Shown here: one piece after another, positions 45,070 through 53,257 of the stretch
How positions within the stretch are numbered: position 1 is the stretch's first letter
Layout: every line of letters begins with the position of its first letter
Assembly (NCBI GenBank): GCA_963741495.1
Contig: CAVUID010000015.1
Location: 1 to 64,000 of the forward strand
Reading direction: 5' to 3'
DNA from: Sulfurimicrobium sp963741495
Lineage (GTDB): Bacteria > Pseudomonadota > Gammaproteobacteria > Burkholderiales > Sulfuricellaceae
DNA length: 64,000 bases
The notes under the pieces: generated by a model
The model's input: the letters and a program-made list of their open reading frames with translations, nothing else
Database searches by the model: none
What the model was told of the DNA's origin: nothing
Program-made: the position numbers and the translations under genes

Positions 45070-46179
45070 ATGACCAAATATATCGGCATCCTCACTTCTG
45101 GCGGCGATAGCCCCGGTTTGAATGCAGCCATTCGCGGTGTCGGAAAAACCGCACTAAACCATTACGGCATGCAGATTATCGGCTTTCGCGATGGATTCCG
45201 CGGCTTGATGGAAAACCGCACCATGCGTCTGGACGGCGGAGAGCTTTCCGGCATCCTCACGCGCGGCGGCACCATTCTCGGTACCAGTCGTGACAAGCCT
45301 CATCGCATGCCGGTTGGTGACAAGAAACTCGATATGACCGATGTGATCGCTGGTCATTACCACGACAGGCATCTTGACGCGCTTGTATGTCTTGGCGGCG
45401 GGGGGACGCAGAAAAACGCCCTTCGCCTCATGGAAAAGGGGCTTAATATCATTACCTTGCCCAAGACCATCGACAATGATGTTGCCATGACCGATATCAC
45501 TTTCGGCTTCGATACCGCACTGGGCATCGCCACCGAGGCTATCGACCGTCTTCACAGCACGGCGCACAGCCATCATCGCATCATTGTGGTGGAAATCATG
45601 GGCCACAAGGCCGGGTGGCTGGCGCTGGGGGCTGGTATTGCCGGTGGAGCGGACGTGATTCTGATTCCCGAGATTCCCTACGATGTGGAAAGGGTTGCCG
45701 AGGCGATTCGCGAGCGCAGTCGCAACGGAAAGCCGTTCAGCATCGTGGCCGTGGCAGAAGGGGCGATTTCACGCCAGGATTTCGAAGCCCTGCTTGCTGC
45801 AAAAGAAAAAAAATCCAAGGAAGGCAAAAAAGCCAAAGTTGGAAAAAAACCCGTGTCGGAAATACAGTACGCAGACCACACCTTGCGTCTGGCTAAAAAA
45901 CTCGAACATCTGACAGGGCTGGAGGCGCGGGTCACCATTCTTGGGCATTTGCAGCGCGGCGGCACCCCCTCTGCGGCAGATCGCCTTCTGGCTACTCGTC
46001 TGGGTACGGCCTGCGCCGATCTGATCAATCAGGGACATTATGGTGTCATGGTGGCGGCCAAGGGGGATGGGGTTCGGGCAGTCAAGCTCGCTGACGTGGC
46101 TGGAAAGATCAAAACTGTACCGCCCGATCATCCGTGGGTGGAGAGTGCTCGCCGTGTAGGCACCAATCTGGGAGATTGA
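45070..46179 (+). CDS. 6-phosphofructokinase, PfkA superfamily, phosphoryl donor uncertain
   Basis: A 369 aa phosphofructokinase with TSGGDSPGLNAAIRG at the N-terminus and the catalytic PKTIDNDVAMTD (Asp135). The donor-site motif, GGDGS in ATP enzymes and GGDDT in PPi enzymes, reads GGGGT (109-113) here, so the usual magnesium-binding Asp is Gly. Lys132 occupies the position that is Gly in E. coli PfkA and Lys in PPi-type enzymes. A lysine-rich insert lies at about 245-260 (KEKKSKEGKKAKVGKK). AAGGGAG precedes ATG 45070; the frame is open to 45019. It phosphorylates fructose 6-phosphate. Confidence 0.88.
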   Translation: MTKYIGILTSGGDSPGLNAAIRGVGKTALNHYGMQIIGFRDGFRGLMENRTMRLDGGELSGILTRGGTILGTSRDKPHRMPVGDKKLDMTDVIAGHYHDRHLDALVCLGGGGTQKNALRLMEKGLNIITLPKTIDNDVAMTDITFGFDTALGIATEAIDRLHSTAHSHHRIIVVEIMGHKAGWLALGAGIAGGADVILIPEIPYDVERVAEAIRERSRNGKPFSIVAVAEGAISRQDFEALLAAKEKKSKEGKKAKVGKKPVSEIQYADHTLRLAKKLEHLTGLEARVTILGHLQRGGTPSAADRLLATRLGTACADLINQGHYGVMVAAKGDGVRAVKLADVAGKIKTVPPDHPWVESARRVGTNLGD

Positions 46180-46234
46180 TTGCCAGCACAGAATTTTCAA
46201 TATCATCGGTGGTTCCAAAAATAAAGGAAATGAG

Positions 46235-46477
46235 ATGGATGGAGAAAATCGTGGGGCAGCAAAGCCAGTGCCGGATAACCTGAATCAGTTTCTCAATGAG
46301 TTACAGATGATGGCGTTGCGCCGGATCGAAAGCTTTGGCTGGGAACTGAGGTTCGTGCGCCGGCCTGATATGCAACTTGCCATTCCCGTGGTGTCTAACG
46401 CTGAAGGCACGACCATAGGCGTGCTGGAGGACGATGGCCGGGTCAATCTGGAACATGAGGTCAGGCTGCGCGGCTAA
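46235..46477 (+). CDS. small conserved-looking protein of unknown function
   Basis: An 80 aa soluble protein, not recognised. It has a good AAGGAA ribosome site and ATG, a helical N-terminal half (LNQFLNELQMMALRRIESFG) and a strand-rich second half with WELRFVRRP and IGVLEDDGRVN. It lies 55 bases after the phosphofructokinase gene and 39 bases before the hydrolase gene on the same strand. Codon use looks like its neighbours. Confidence 0.7.
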   Translation: MDGENRGAAKPVPDNLNQFLNELQMMALRRIESFGWELRFVRRPDMQLAIPVVSNAEGTTIGVLEDDGRVNLEHEVRLRG

Positions 46478-46516
46478 CTTTGTTATTTCAAACGGTTTTT
46501 GATTGGAGACAGCGAA

Positions 46517-47401
46517 ATGAACAAAACGGCGACACGTTCCAGTAATCCTGAATTTGATAGTCTGGTTCCCAATATCCCCTTTAATCGCCGGGCTTTTGTT
46601 ATCACCATGCTGGGGGCGGGTTTTGCTCTCGCCACCCAACCGGTGATGGCCGAGACCGTGATCAAGACCGGCACTGAGGGTCTGGTGGCGGGTGAAATCA
46701 AGGTGCCCGTCAGCGATGGTGAAATGGTTGCTTATCGCGCGCAACCAGCTAAAGGTGTTGATTTCCCAGTGGTCCTGGTGATTTCAGAGATTTTCGGGGT
46801 GCACGAACATATCGCCGATATCTGCCGGCGGCTAGCCGGACTCGGTTATCTGGCCATCGCGCCGGAACTGTTTGCACGTCAGGGTGATCCTCGCAAGATC
46901 AGCAGTATCCAGGAGATCATCGACACTATCGTTTCCAGAACACCAGATGCGCAGGTCATGGCCGATCTGGATGCCTGCGAGTCCTGGGCCAAGACCCATG
47001 GTGGCGATGTGTCTCGGATGGCGATCACCGGCTTTTGCTGGGGTGGCCGCATCACCTGGCTATACGCGGCTCATAATCCTCGCCTCAAGGCCGGGGTGGC
47101 CTGGTATGGCCGGATTGACGGTGAAGTCAGCGATAACACGCCGAAATACCCGCTTGACCTGGCTGCGCAGATGAAAGCGCCGGTGCTGGGGCTGTATGGC
47201 GGTCAGGACCAAGGCATTTCGCAGGACGATGTGGAAGCCATGCGTGCAGCCATCAAGAAAGCCGGCGGTCAATCCGAGATCCATGTCTACGCGGATGCGC
47301 CCCATGCCTTCCATGCCGATTACCGTCCCAGCTATCGCAAGGAGGCGGCGGAAGATGGCTGGAAACGCATGCAGGCGTGGCTGAAGAAAAACGGGGTGTA
47401 A
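46517..47401 (+). CDS. dienelactone hydrolase family protein, exported
   Basis: A 294 aa alpha/beta hydrolase. An N-terminal Tat-like signal (NRRAFVITMLGAGFALA, cleavage near MAE at 44-46) suggests periplasmic export. The catalytic triad is Cys174 in GFCWGGR, the Asp of LYGGQDQGIS and the His of APHAFHAD. EIFGVHEH is the DLH oxyanion segment. Dienelactone hydrolases open lactones from chloroaromatic breakdown, but most chromosomal copies have unknown substrates. I start at ATG 46517 with GGAGA upstream rather than the frame opening at 46499. Confidence 0.88.
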   Translation: MNKTATRSSNPEFDSLVPNIPFNRRAFVITMLGAGFALATQPVMAETVIKTGTEGLVAGEIKVPVSDGEMVAYRAQPAKGVDFPVVLVISEIFGVHEHIADICRRLAGLGYLAIAPELFARQGDPRKISSIQEIIDTIVSRTPDAQVMADLDACESWAKTHGGDVSRMAITGFCWGGRITWLYAAHNPRLKAGVAWYGRIDGEVSDNTPKYPLDLAAQMKAPVLGLYGGQDQGISQDDVEAMRAAIKKAGGQSEIHVYADAPHAFHADYRPSYRKEAAEDGWKRMQAWLKKNGV

Positions 47402-47455
47402 TATGGCGCTGGAACGAGTGCCGCATGCTTGGTCATGGCGGCGCCTGTTCCATCC

Positions 47456-48892
47456 TTATGCCGTCCCGGCATCCAGATTTTGCGCCCAGACCAGGGCATC
47501 AATATGGTTGATGTTTACCTGGTCAACATCCAGGTTCAGCAGTTGGGATAAGCTGGCAATTTTGTGGGCATCGAATTCCTCACAGGCGGTCGCCAACGCC
47601 AGATAAGGCGCAAAAGGCCCTTCACGTGCGATCAGGGCTTGCGTCACCGCCTCAGGCAATTTCAGGTTCTCCAGAGCCTGATCCATCGGCACTCTTAGCA
47701 GCACATCCAGGAGGGAGAACATGCCAGTCACGAAAAGATCTTCTTTCTGGCTGGCGTCCATTTTATCGGCGCCTAGCAGTTCCGTCAGACGCGCCCGGAC
47801 AAGGGCGTTTTCCATCAGCGCGGCGTCCAGTTCTTCGACGCTTCCGCTGACAAACAGCAGCAGGGTTAGCCAGCGGTAAAGTTGCTGCTGGCCGAGAATC
47901 AGCAGCGCATGCTCAAGCGTGGATGCTGGTTTGGACAGACCGCCAGCCGGCGAGTTGATATAGCGCAATATTTTGTAGGATAAAACCGGATCCTGCCTGA
48001 ATAAAGCTGCGATTTCGGCGGTTTCAGCATTGCGCCGGACCAGGTTCATGATCTCCAGCACTTTCAGTCTGCCAGTATCCACGCGGGGTTTATCCCACTT
48101 TTCCCTGCTTGTCACAAACGAGCCCTGAAAATAGGTAAAAGGCAATTTCTTGCAGACCTGCAACATTTCCAGTGATTCGATATCCTGCGCAACCAGTTTT
48201 TTGGAGAAGGCATTGCGGCTGATCGCGTTGATTTCGGTTGTAATGTCGGGCAGTGGCCGGTCGGATACGTCGATCAGCATGTATTCGGCGAGATCCAGAA
48301 GAGGCTGCATTTCTGGGCTTTCACGATAATTCGCCAGGCCAATCCGGAACCCCAAGGCTCGAAGATCATGCAACCTTGGCAGAATGGGATAGGCATTATC
48401 TGTGGTGTAATCATCAGAACATTCAAGCACCAGCACAGTATTGGATGCAGGCAACTGTTCAATCAGAGCGTTGTTCAAAGAATAAACAGACAGCGGAATA
48501 AAGGCCATGCGATGGCCAAGCAGGCGATCGATATTCATTCGCAATACATTGCGGATCAGCACTTCATCATAAAGGCGGTGAATGGTGTCGGCTGAATGGC
48601 GAATCCGGTCGCGCTTGGCTTTGTTCAGCCGGAATTCGTAGCCTGCAACACGCTGCTCGAGGTTGAGCACGGCTTCCCGGCAAATAAAAGATTTGGTGGT
48701 TTCTCCGTTGGCCAGACTGACGGCTTCGTTTGTTGCAGACGCCGAATGGAGAGTCGGGCTGACAATGGGGGCAAGTTGATTGAGCTGCTGAAATGCGGCA
48801 TCCTGCTGGCCGGAGGGGGGCGTTTTACGATCCGCCCGGTGCTTGTCGCCCGTGTCTTTCCCGCTGATTAATTTAAATAATCGATTAAACAA
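47456..48892 (-). CDS. degenerate EAL plus HDOD signalling protein
   Basis: A 478 aa protein of the YuxH/CdgJ type. The N-terminal half (about 70-270) is an EAL fold, but the EAL motif position reads GYEFRLN and other metal-binding residues are absent, so c-di-GMP hydrolysis is unlikely. The C-terminal half (about 270-470) is an HDOD domain (VLEIMNLVRRNAET, FRQDPVLSYKILRYINSPA). Such proteins control motility or pili through protein contacts. Residues 1-65 are variable. It is convergent with the hydrolase gene, with 54 bases between. Confidence 0.86.
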   Translation of the reverse strand: MFNRLFKLISGKDTGDKHRADRKTPPSGQQDAAFQQLNQLAPIVSPTLHSASATNEAVSLANGETTKSFICREAVLNLEQRVAGYEFRLNKAKRDRIRHSADTIHRLYDEVLIRNVLRMNIDRLLGHRMAFIPLSVYSLNNALIEQLPASNTVLVLECSDDYTTDNAYPILPRLHDLRALGFRIGLANYRESPEMQPLLDLAEYMLIDVSDRPLPDITTEINAISRNAFSKKLVAQDIESLEMLQVCKKLPFTYFQGSFVTSREKWDKPRVDTGRLKVLEIMNLVRRNAETAEIAALFRQDPVLSYKILRYINSPAGGLSKPASTLEHALLILGQQQLYRWLTLLLFVSGSVEELDAALMENALVRARLTELLGADKMDASQKEDLFVTGMFSLLDVLLRVPMDQALENLKLPEAVTQALIAREGPFAPYLALATACEEFDAHKIASLSQLLNLDVDQVNINHIDALVWAQNLDAGTA

Positions 48893-49036
48893 GGGGGCGC
48901 TCCAGTGTGTCGAGTTCGAACATTTTATAAGTTAATGCCTGATCTTGCCGGTAATTCTTTGATTTATACTCACGCCCTCTACTCCGGCGGTCGGGTGTTG
49001 ATAGCCCGCTCGGCCGCCTTTGATCCGAACTGAAAG

Positions 49037-49762
49037 ATGGTGAACGCAAATAAAACCCGGCTGGAAGACCAGCCTGCGTATGTCCTGCATACCTATCCCT
49101 ACCGTGAGACCAGTCTGATCATCGAGGTGTTCAGCCGGAATCACGGCCGCCTGCCGCTGGTGGCACGCGGGGCGAGACGGCCCAAGTCGGCTGTGCGCGG
49201 GTTGCTGCTTTCTTTCCAGCCGCTGCAGCTGAACTGGTTCGGCAAATCTGAACTGCGCACTTTGCACAGCGCGGAGTGGCAGGGCGGGCAGCCGTTGCTG
49301 CAGGGCAAGGCGCTGATCTGCGGCTTTTATCTGAATGAGCTGCTGCTCAAGCTGCTGCCGCGTGACGACCCGCACGAATTGCTGTTCGAACATTATCGAG
49401 AGGCGCTGCAGCTGCTTGGCGCCAGCGACGAACATGCGGCCATTCTGCGTCGTTTTGAGAAGCGCCTGCTGCAGGAGCTGGGCTATGCACTGACGCTGGA
49501 CCGTGAAGCCGATACGGGTGCCCCTGTTGAGGCGGGGAAGGACTATCGCTTCGTGATCGAGCGCGGCCCGGTGCGGCAATCTGCGGGGCAAAACGGTGTA
49601 GAATTGCTCGGCAAAACCCTGCTCGATCTGGCGGCTGACGATTACAGCGATCCGGTCACGCTGCAGCAGGGCAAGGCGCTGATGCGCACCCTGATCAATC
49701 ACTATCTGGGCGACCAGTCGCTGCATACGCGGCAATTATTGAGGGATTTACAGCAATTATGA
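49037..49762 (+). CDS. recO: DNA repair protein RecO
   Basis: A 241 aa protein with an N-terminal OB fold (YVLHTYPYRETSLIIEVFSR, GARRPKS) and a helical C-terminal domain (ALICGFYLNELLLKLLPRDD). The zinc cysteines of some RecO proteins are absent, as in other proteobacteria. It loads RecA with RecF/RecR and anneals strands. First gene of the recO-pdxJ-acpS-nagZ block; its stop overlaps pdxJ (ATGA). Confidence 0.93.
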   Translation: MVNANKTRLEDQPAYVLHTYPYRETSLIIEVFSRNHGRLPLVARGARRPKSAVRGLLLSFQPLQLNWFGKSELRTLHSAEWQGGQPLLQGKALICGFYLNELLLKLLPRDDPHELLFEHYREALQLLGASDEHAAILRRFEKRLLQELGYALTLDREADTGAPVEAGKDYRFVIERGPVRQSAGQNGVELLGKTLLDLAADDYSDPVTLQQGKALMRTLINHYLGDQSLHTRQLLRDLQQL

Positions 49763-50502
49763 TTCAGCTTGGCGTCAATATCGACCACGTTGCCACGCTG
49801 CGCCAGGCGCGCGGCACGCTTTATCCCAGCCCGGTGCAGGCGGCGCTGATGGCGGAATCCGCCGGGGCGGACGTGATTACTCTGCACCTGCGTGAAGATC
49901 GCCGCCATATTCAGGATGCGGATGTGGAAATCCTGCGTCAGGCGCTGCAGACGCGCATGAACCTGGAAATGGCCGTGACCGACGAAATGGTCCAGATCGC
50001 GCTGCGCATTCGTCCGCAGGACGTGTGCCTGGTGCCGGAAAAACGCGAGGAGCTGACCACTGAGGGCGGCCTGGATGTGGTTGGGCATTTCGATAAGGTG
50101 AGCGCGGCCTGCGCCGCACTGGGTGATGCCGGGATTCGTGTGTCGCTGTTCATCGATGCGGACCGCAGCCAGCTGGATGCCTCGAAGGCCGCCGGTGCGC
50201 CAGTGGTGGAGATTCATACCGGCCATTATGCCGATGCCTCCGGTCATGCTGCACAGCAAAAGGAATTCGAGCGCATCGCCGATGCGGTGGCCTATGGGCA
50301 ATCCATTGGCTTGCGGGTCAATGCCGGGCACGGCCTGCATTACCACAACGTGCAAGCCATCGCCGCATTGCCCGGCATGGGCGAACTCAACATCGGCCAC
50401 GCCATCGTGGCTCAGGCCCTGTTCGTGGGCTGGGAAAACGCGGTGCGCGAGATGAAGTCGCTGATGGTGGCTGCTGCGGTGTCATTGCGAGGAACGAAGT
50501 GA
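49759..50502 (+). CDS. pdxJ: pyridoxine 5'-phosphate synthase
   Basis: A 247 aa TIM barrel. GVNIDHVATLRQARG and HLREDRRHI are diagnostic. It condenses 1-deoxyxylulose 5-phosphate with 3-amino-2-oxopropyl phosphate; DXP is the product of Dxs encoded at 22.6 kb. The last residues (VSLRGTK) and the stop codon are encoded by an inverted repeat, so the native C-terminus has probably been altered. Confidence 0.94.
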   Translation: MIQLGVNIDHVATLRQARGTLYPSPVQAALMAESAGADVITLHLREDRRHIQDADVEILRQALQTRMNLEMAVTDEMVQIALRIRPQDVCLVPEKREELTTEGGLDVVGHFDKVSAACAALGDAGIRVSLFIDADRSQLDASKAAGAPVVEIHTGHYADASGHAAQQKEFERIADAVAYGQSIGLRVNAGHGLHYHNVQAIAALPGMGELNIGHAIVAQALFVGWENAVREMKSLMVAAAVSLRGTK

Positions 50503-50555
50503 CGAAGCAATCCCGGTTGAAGCAAGCAAGATTGCTTCGCTATGCTCGCAATGAC
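50481..50555. repeat. inverted repeat spanning the pdxJ stop codon
   Basis: GTCATTGCGAGGAACGAAG at 50481, continuing to GACGAAGCAATC, pairs with the reverse-complement arm GATTGCTTCGC...GCTCGCAATGAC at 50530-50555. This TTGCGAG / GAAGCAATC palindrome type is scattered in many bacterial genomes. It occupies the pdxJ end and most of the gap before acpS. Confidence 0.85.
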
Positions 50556-50584
50556 GGCGCGAAGGTGGGCATGGGCTTGTCTCG

Positions 50585-50962
50585 ATGATCTTTGGCATCG
50601 GCACCGATATCGTTTCCACCAGCCGCATCGTGGCAGTCTGGGAACGGCATGGCGAGGCCTTTGCGCAGCGCATTCTGGCGCCAGAGGAGTGGGCCGGTTT
50701 TGTTGAGGCTGGTCAGCCGGCCCGCTTTCTCGCCAAGCGTTTTGCTGCCAAGGAAGCTTTTGCCAAGGCGCTGGGAACGGGGATTCGCGCCCCGGCCACC
50801 TGGCACAATATTCGCGTGACCCACGACGATCTGGGTAAGCCCATGCTGGATTTCGCTCCCGAGCTGGCCGCCTTGCTAGCGTGCCATGCCATCCGCAGCC
50901 ATCATCTTTCCATCAGCGATGAAAAGGAACTGGCGGCGGCTTTCGTGATTCTGGAAAAATAA
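50585..50962 (+). CDS. acpS: holo-[acyl-carrier-protein] synthase
   Basis: A 125 aa phosphopantetheinyl transferase. The metal-binding Asp is in IFGIGTDIVSTSRI and the Glu in FAAKEAFAKALGTG. It transfers 4'-phosphopantetheine from CoA to ACP. It follows pdxJ after the repeat and precedes nagZ by nine bases. Confidence 0.94.
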   Translation: MIFGIGTDIVSTSRIVAVWERHGEAFAQRILAPEEWAGFVEAGQPARFLAKRFAAKEAFAKALGTGIRAPATWHNIRVTHDDLGKPMLDFAPELAALLACHAIRSHHLSISDEKELAAAFVILEK

Positions 50963-50971
50963 GGAGCAGGC

Positions 50972-52048
50972 ATGTCGCTTGGCCCGGTAATGCTGGACGT
51001 GGTGGGAACGCAATTGTGCGATGACGACCGGCGGCGGCTGAAACATCCGCTGGTGGGCGGGGTGATCCTGTTCAGCCGGAATTACGAGTCTTCCGAACAA
51101 CTGCGCCAGCTGACCGCCGAAATCCATGCCCTGCGCACACCGCACCTGCTGATCGCGGTGGATCACGAAGGGGGGCGGGTGCAGCGTTTCAAGGAAGGTT
51201 TTACCCGCCTGCCGCCAATGCGCGAACTGGGCATGATCTGGGATGAACATCACAGCCGCGCTAAAACCCTCGCTCAGCAGACTGGCTACGTGCTTGCCGC
51301 TGAGTTGCGCGCCCATGGCGTGGATTTGAGTTTCACGCCGGTGCTGGACATCGATTATGGCGCCAGCGGCGTGATCGGCAGCCGCGCTTTTCACCGCAAG
51401 CCGCAGGCCATTGCCGATCTGGCGCATCATCTCATGCTGGGCCTGAAGCAGGGTGGCATGGCAGCCGTGGGCAAGCATTTCCCCGGCCATGGTTATGTAC
51501 GTGCCGACTCTCACCATGAGGTGCCTGTTGACGAGCGCGCCTTTGCCGATATCGAGATGGAAGACCTGCTGCCTTTCCAGCAAATGATCAACTTCGGCAT
51601 GGCCGCCATCATGCCTGCCCATGTGATTTACCCTCGGGTTGACCCGAATCCAGCCGGTTTTTCCAGCATCTGGCTGAAGGATATCCTGCGCAAACGGCTG
51701 GGTTTCGATGGCGTGATTTTCAGCGACGATCTTTCCATGGCCGGCGCACACGTGGCCGGCGGCCCTGCGCAGCGCGCGGAGGCGGCCCTCAAGGCAGGTT
51801 GCGACATGGTGCTGCTGTGCAACAAGCCGGACGATGCGGACGAGTTGCTGGCTAATCTCCGCTACACCATGCCGGCGGTAAGCATGGCACGGCTGGTGCG
51901 CATGCACTGCAAGCCCCACCCGCTTTCCATGTCGAAGCTGCACGAAGACGCCGATTTCATGAAGGCGGTTCACACGGTGGGCAGCATCGGCATCCACGAG
52001 GGCAACCTGCCGCTGGATGACCCCACGAATAGTTGTGGGCATGCGTAA
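50972..52048 (+). CDS. nagZ: beta-N-acetylhexosaminidase NagZ
   Basis: A 358 aa GH3 enzyme. The catalytic loop KHFPGHGYVRADSHHE contains the acid/base Asp-His dyad, and FSDDLSMAG carries the nucleophile Asp. It removes GlcNAc from anhydromuropeptides in the cytoplasm during peptidoglycan recycling. Preceded by AAGGAG. Its last codons overlap the start of the DUF559 gene. Confidence 0.94.
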   Translation: MSLGPVMLDVVGTQLCDDDRRRLKHPLVGGVILFSRNYESSEQLRQLTAEIHALRTPHLLIAVDHEGGRVQRFKEGFTRLPPMRELGMIWDEHHSRAKTLAQQTGYVLAAELRAHGVDLSFTPVLDIDYGASGVIGSRAFHRKPQAIADLAHHLMLGLKQGGMAAVGKHFPGHGYVRADSHHEVPVDERAFADIEMEDLLPFQQMINFGMAAIMPAHVIYPRVDPNPAGFSSIWLKDILRKRLGFDGVIFSDDLSMAGAHVAGGPAQRAEAALKAGCDMVLLCNKPDDADELLANLRYTMPAVSMARLVRMHCKPHPLSMSKLHEDADFMKAVHTVGSIGIHEGNLPLDDPTNSCGHA

Positions 52049-52628
52049 AACTCTTAACTCCTCCCAGCCTCCCCTTGTCAGGGGAGGGGAAAATCAAGGC
52101 CTCCCCCCTGACAAGGGGGGATTGAGGGGGGTTAAGCCCTTTCTTTCCTACAACAAAAACCTCACCCTGTTCGCCCGCGAAAACCGCAAGAATCCCACCC
52201 CCGCCGAAACCCGGATGTGGCAGCAAGTACTGCGCATGCGGCAGCTTGCCCAGTACAAATTTCTTCGCCAGAAACCCATTGGCAGTTTTGTCGTTGATTT
52301 CTACTGCGCTGAACTCAGGCTGGCGATCGAGATCGATGGGCATGATCATGCGGAAAAGACTGGAGATGACCTGAAGCGGACCCAATTCCTGAATGGGCTT
52401 GGCTTGACGGTTATTCGCTATGCCAACGATGAGGTGATGGGGAATATGGAGGGGGTTTATGATGACCTGGTGAGCCAGATTCAAAACCTAACCTCAACCC
52501 CTCCCAACCTCCCCTTGTCAGGGGAGGGGCAGGCCGGAGAGGAGTCCACGTCTCCTCCCCTGACAAGGGGAGGTCGGGAGGGGTTAGGAAACTGTGATAA
52601 ATCCTCCGAGGACAACCAAACCCCATGA
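52041..52628 (+). CDS. DUF559 endonuclease-like protein bounded by repeats it partly encodes
   Basis: The core (about residues 35-148 from ATG 52041) is a DUF559 domain related to Vsr and other PD-(D/E)XK nucleases: PAETRMWQQVLR, KFLRQKPIGSFVVDFYC and LAIEIDGHDH carry the likely catalytic Glu56, Asp86, Glu97 and Asp99. Residues about 5-32 and 152-182 are translated from flanking double-hairpin repeats (PPLVRGG, PPDKGG, PPNLPLSG, PPLTRGG), so the domain is embedded between repeat-coded tails. The start lies inside nagZ and the stop overlaps udg (ATGA). ATG 52017 is an alternative start. No function is proven for this family. Confidence 0.8.
   Translation: MRKTLNSSQPPLVRGGENQGLPPDKGGLRGVKPFLSYNKNLTLFARENRKNPTPAETRMWQQVLRMRQLAQYKFLRQKPIGSFVVDFYCAELRLAIEIDGHDHAEKTGDDLKRTQFLNGLGLTVIRYANDEVMGNMEGVYDDLVSQIQNLTSTPPNLPLSGEGQAGEESTSPPLTRGGREGLGNCDKSSEDNQTP
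52054..52135. repeat. left double-hairpin repeat flanking the DUF559 gene
   Basis: Two inverted halves, each with its own hairpin: CCTCCCC-TTGTCA-GGGGAGG at 52068 and CCCCCC-TGACAA-GGGGGG at 52103. The outer edges TTAACTCCTCCC and GGGGGGTTAA are also inverted. The layout (two oppositely oriented palindromic units) resembles a BIME. Confidence 0.88.
52487..52588. repeat. right double-hairpin repeat inside the DUF559 reading frame
   Basis: Hairpin CCTCCCC-TTGTCA-GGGGAGG at 52508 and CTCCCC-TGACAA-GGGGAG at 52555 in opposite orientation, with outer edges CCTAACC and GGTTAGG. It is the same family as the left copy, with a different 23-base centre. It lies within the coding frame and adds about 30 residues. 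Confidence 0.88.
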
Positions 52629-53257
52629 CCCTTGCTTCCTGCCGCCAGTGCCCGCGCCTGGCCAGCTTCCTCGATGAAGTCAAAACACAGAACCCCGCTT
52701 ACTACGCCCGTCCGGTACTACCCTTTGGCGACGAAAATCCGCGTCTGCTGATCGTGGGCCTGGCACCCGGCATGCACGGTGCCAACCGCACCGGGCGGCC
52801 TTTTACCGGGGATCATGCCGGGATTCTTTTGTACCAGACCCTGCATCGTTTCGGCTTTGCCTCCGGCCCGGAATCCGTCAGCGCAGACGATGGCCTTCGC
52901 CTTATTGACTGCCGCATCACCAATGCAGTGAAATGCCTGCCGCCGCAGAACAAGCCGGATACGGCCGAAATTCGGCAGTGCAACGCCTACCTGCGCGAGG
53001 AGCTGGCTGCCGTGCCGCGTGGCACCGCGGTGCTGGCGCTGGGCAATGTGGCGCATCAGGCGGTGCTGTGGGCGCAAGAGCTGAAGATCAAGGCTTATCC
53101 CTTCGGGCATGCGACCCGCTATGATCTGCCCAGCGGGTTGAGCCTTTATTCCAGCTATCACTGCAGCCGCTACAATACCCAGACCCGTCGGCTCACCACC
53201 GAGATGTTCGAGGCGGTGTTTGCCGATATTCGCAATCATCTTGATGGAGTTTCATGA
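52625..53257 (+). CDS. family 5 uracil-DNA glycosylase (UdgB-like)
   Basis: A 210 aa iron-sulfur glycosylase. The four cluster cysteines are Cys6, Cys9, Cys104 and Cys119. GLAPGMHGANRTGRPFTGD matches the family 5 motif GLAPAxHGANRTGR rather than family 4, and lacks the polar catalytic Asp/Asn of family 1. It removes uracil and other deaminated bases from DNA. It is coupled to the DUF559 gene upstream and the tautomerase downstream. Confidence 0.9.
   Translation: MTLASCRQCPRLASFLDEVKTQNPAYYARPVLPFGDENPRLLIVGLAPGMHGANRTGRPFTGDHAGILLYQTLHRFGFASGPESVSADDGLRLIDCRITNAVKCLPPQNKPDTAEIRQCNAYLREELAAVPRGTAVLALGNVAHQAVLWAQELKIKAYPFGHATRYDLPSGLSLYSSYHCSRYNTQTRRLTTEMFEAVFADIRNHLDGVS

Noticed and set aside
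52054..52588. CRISPR array or insertion sequence around the DUF559 gene
   Set aside because: Only two repeat copies, no regular spacers, no target-site duplication and no transposase; the copies are palindromic pairs.
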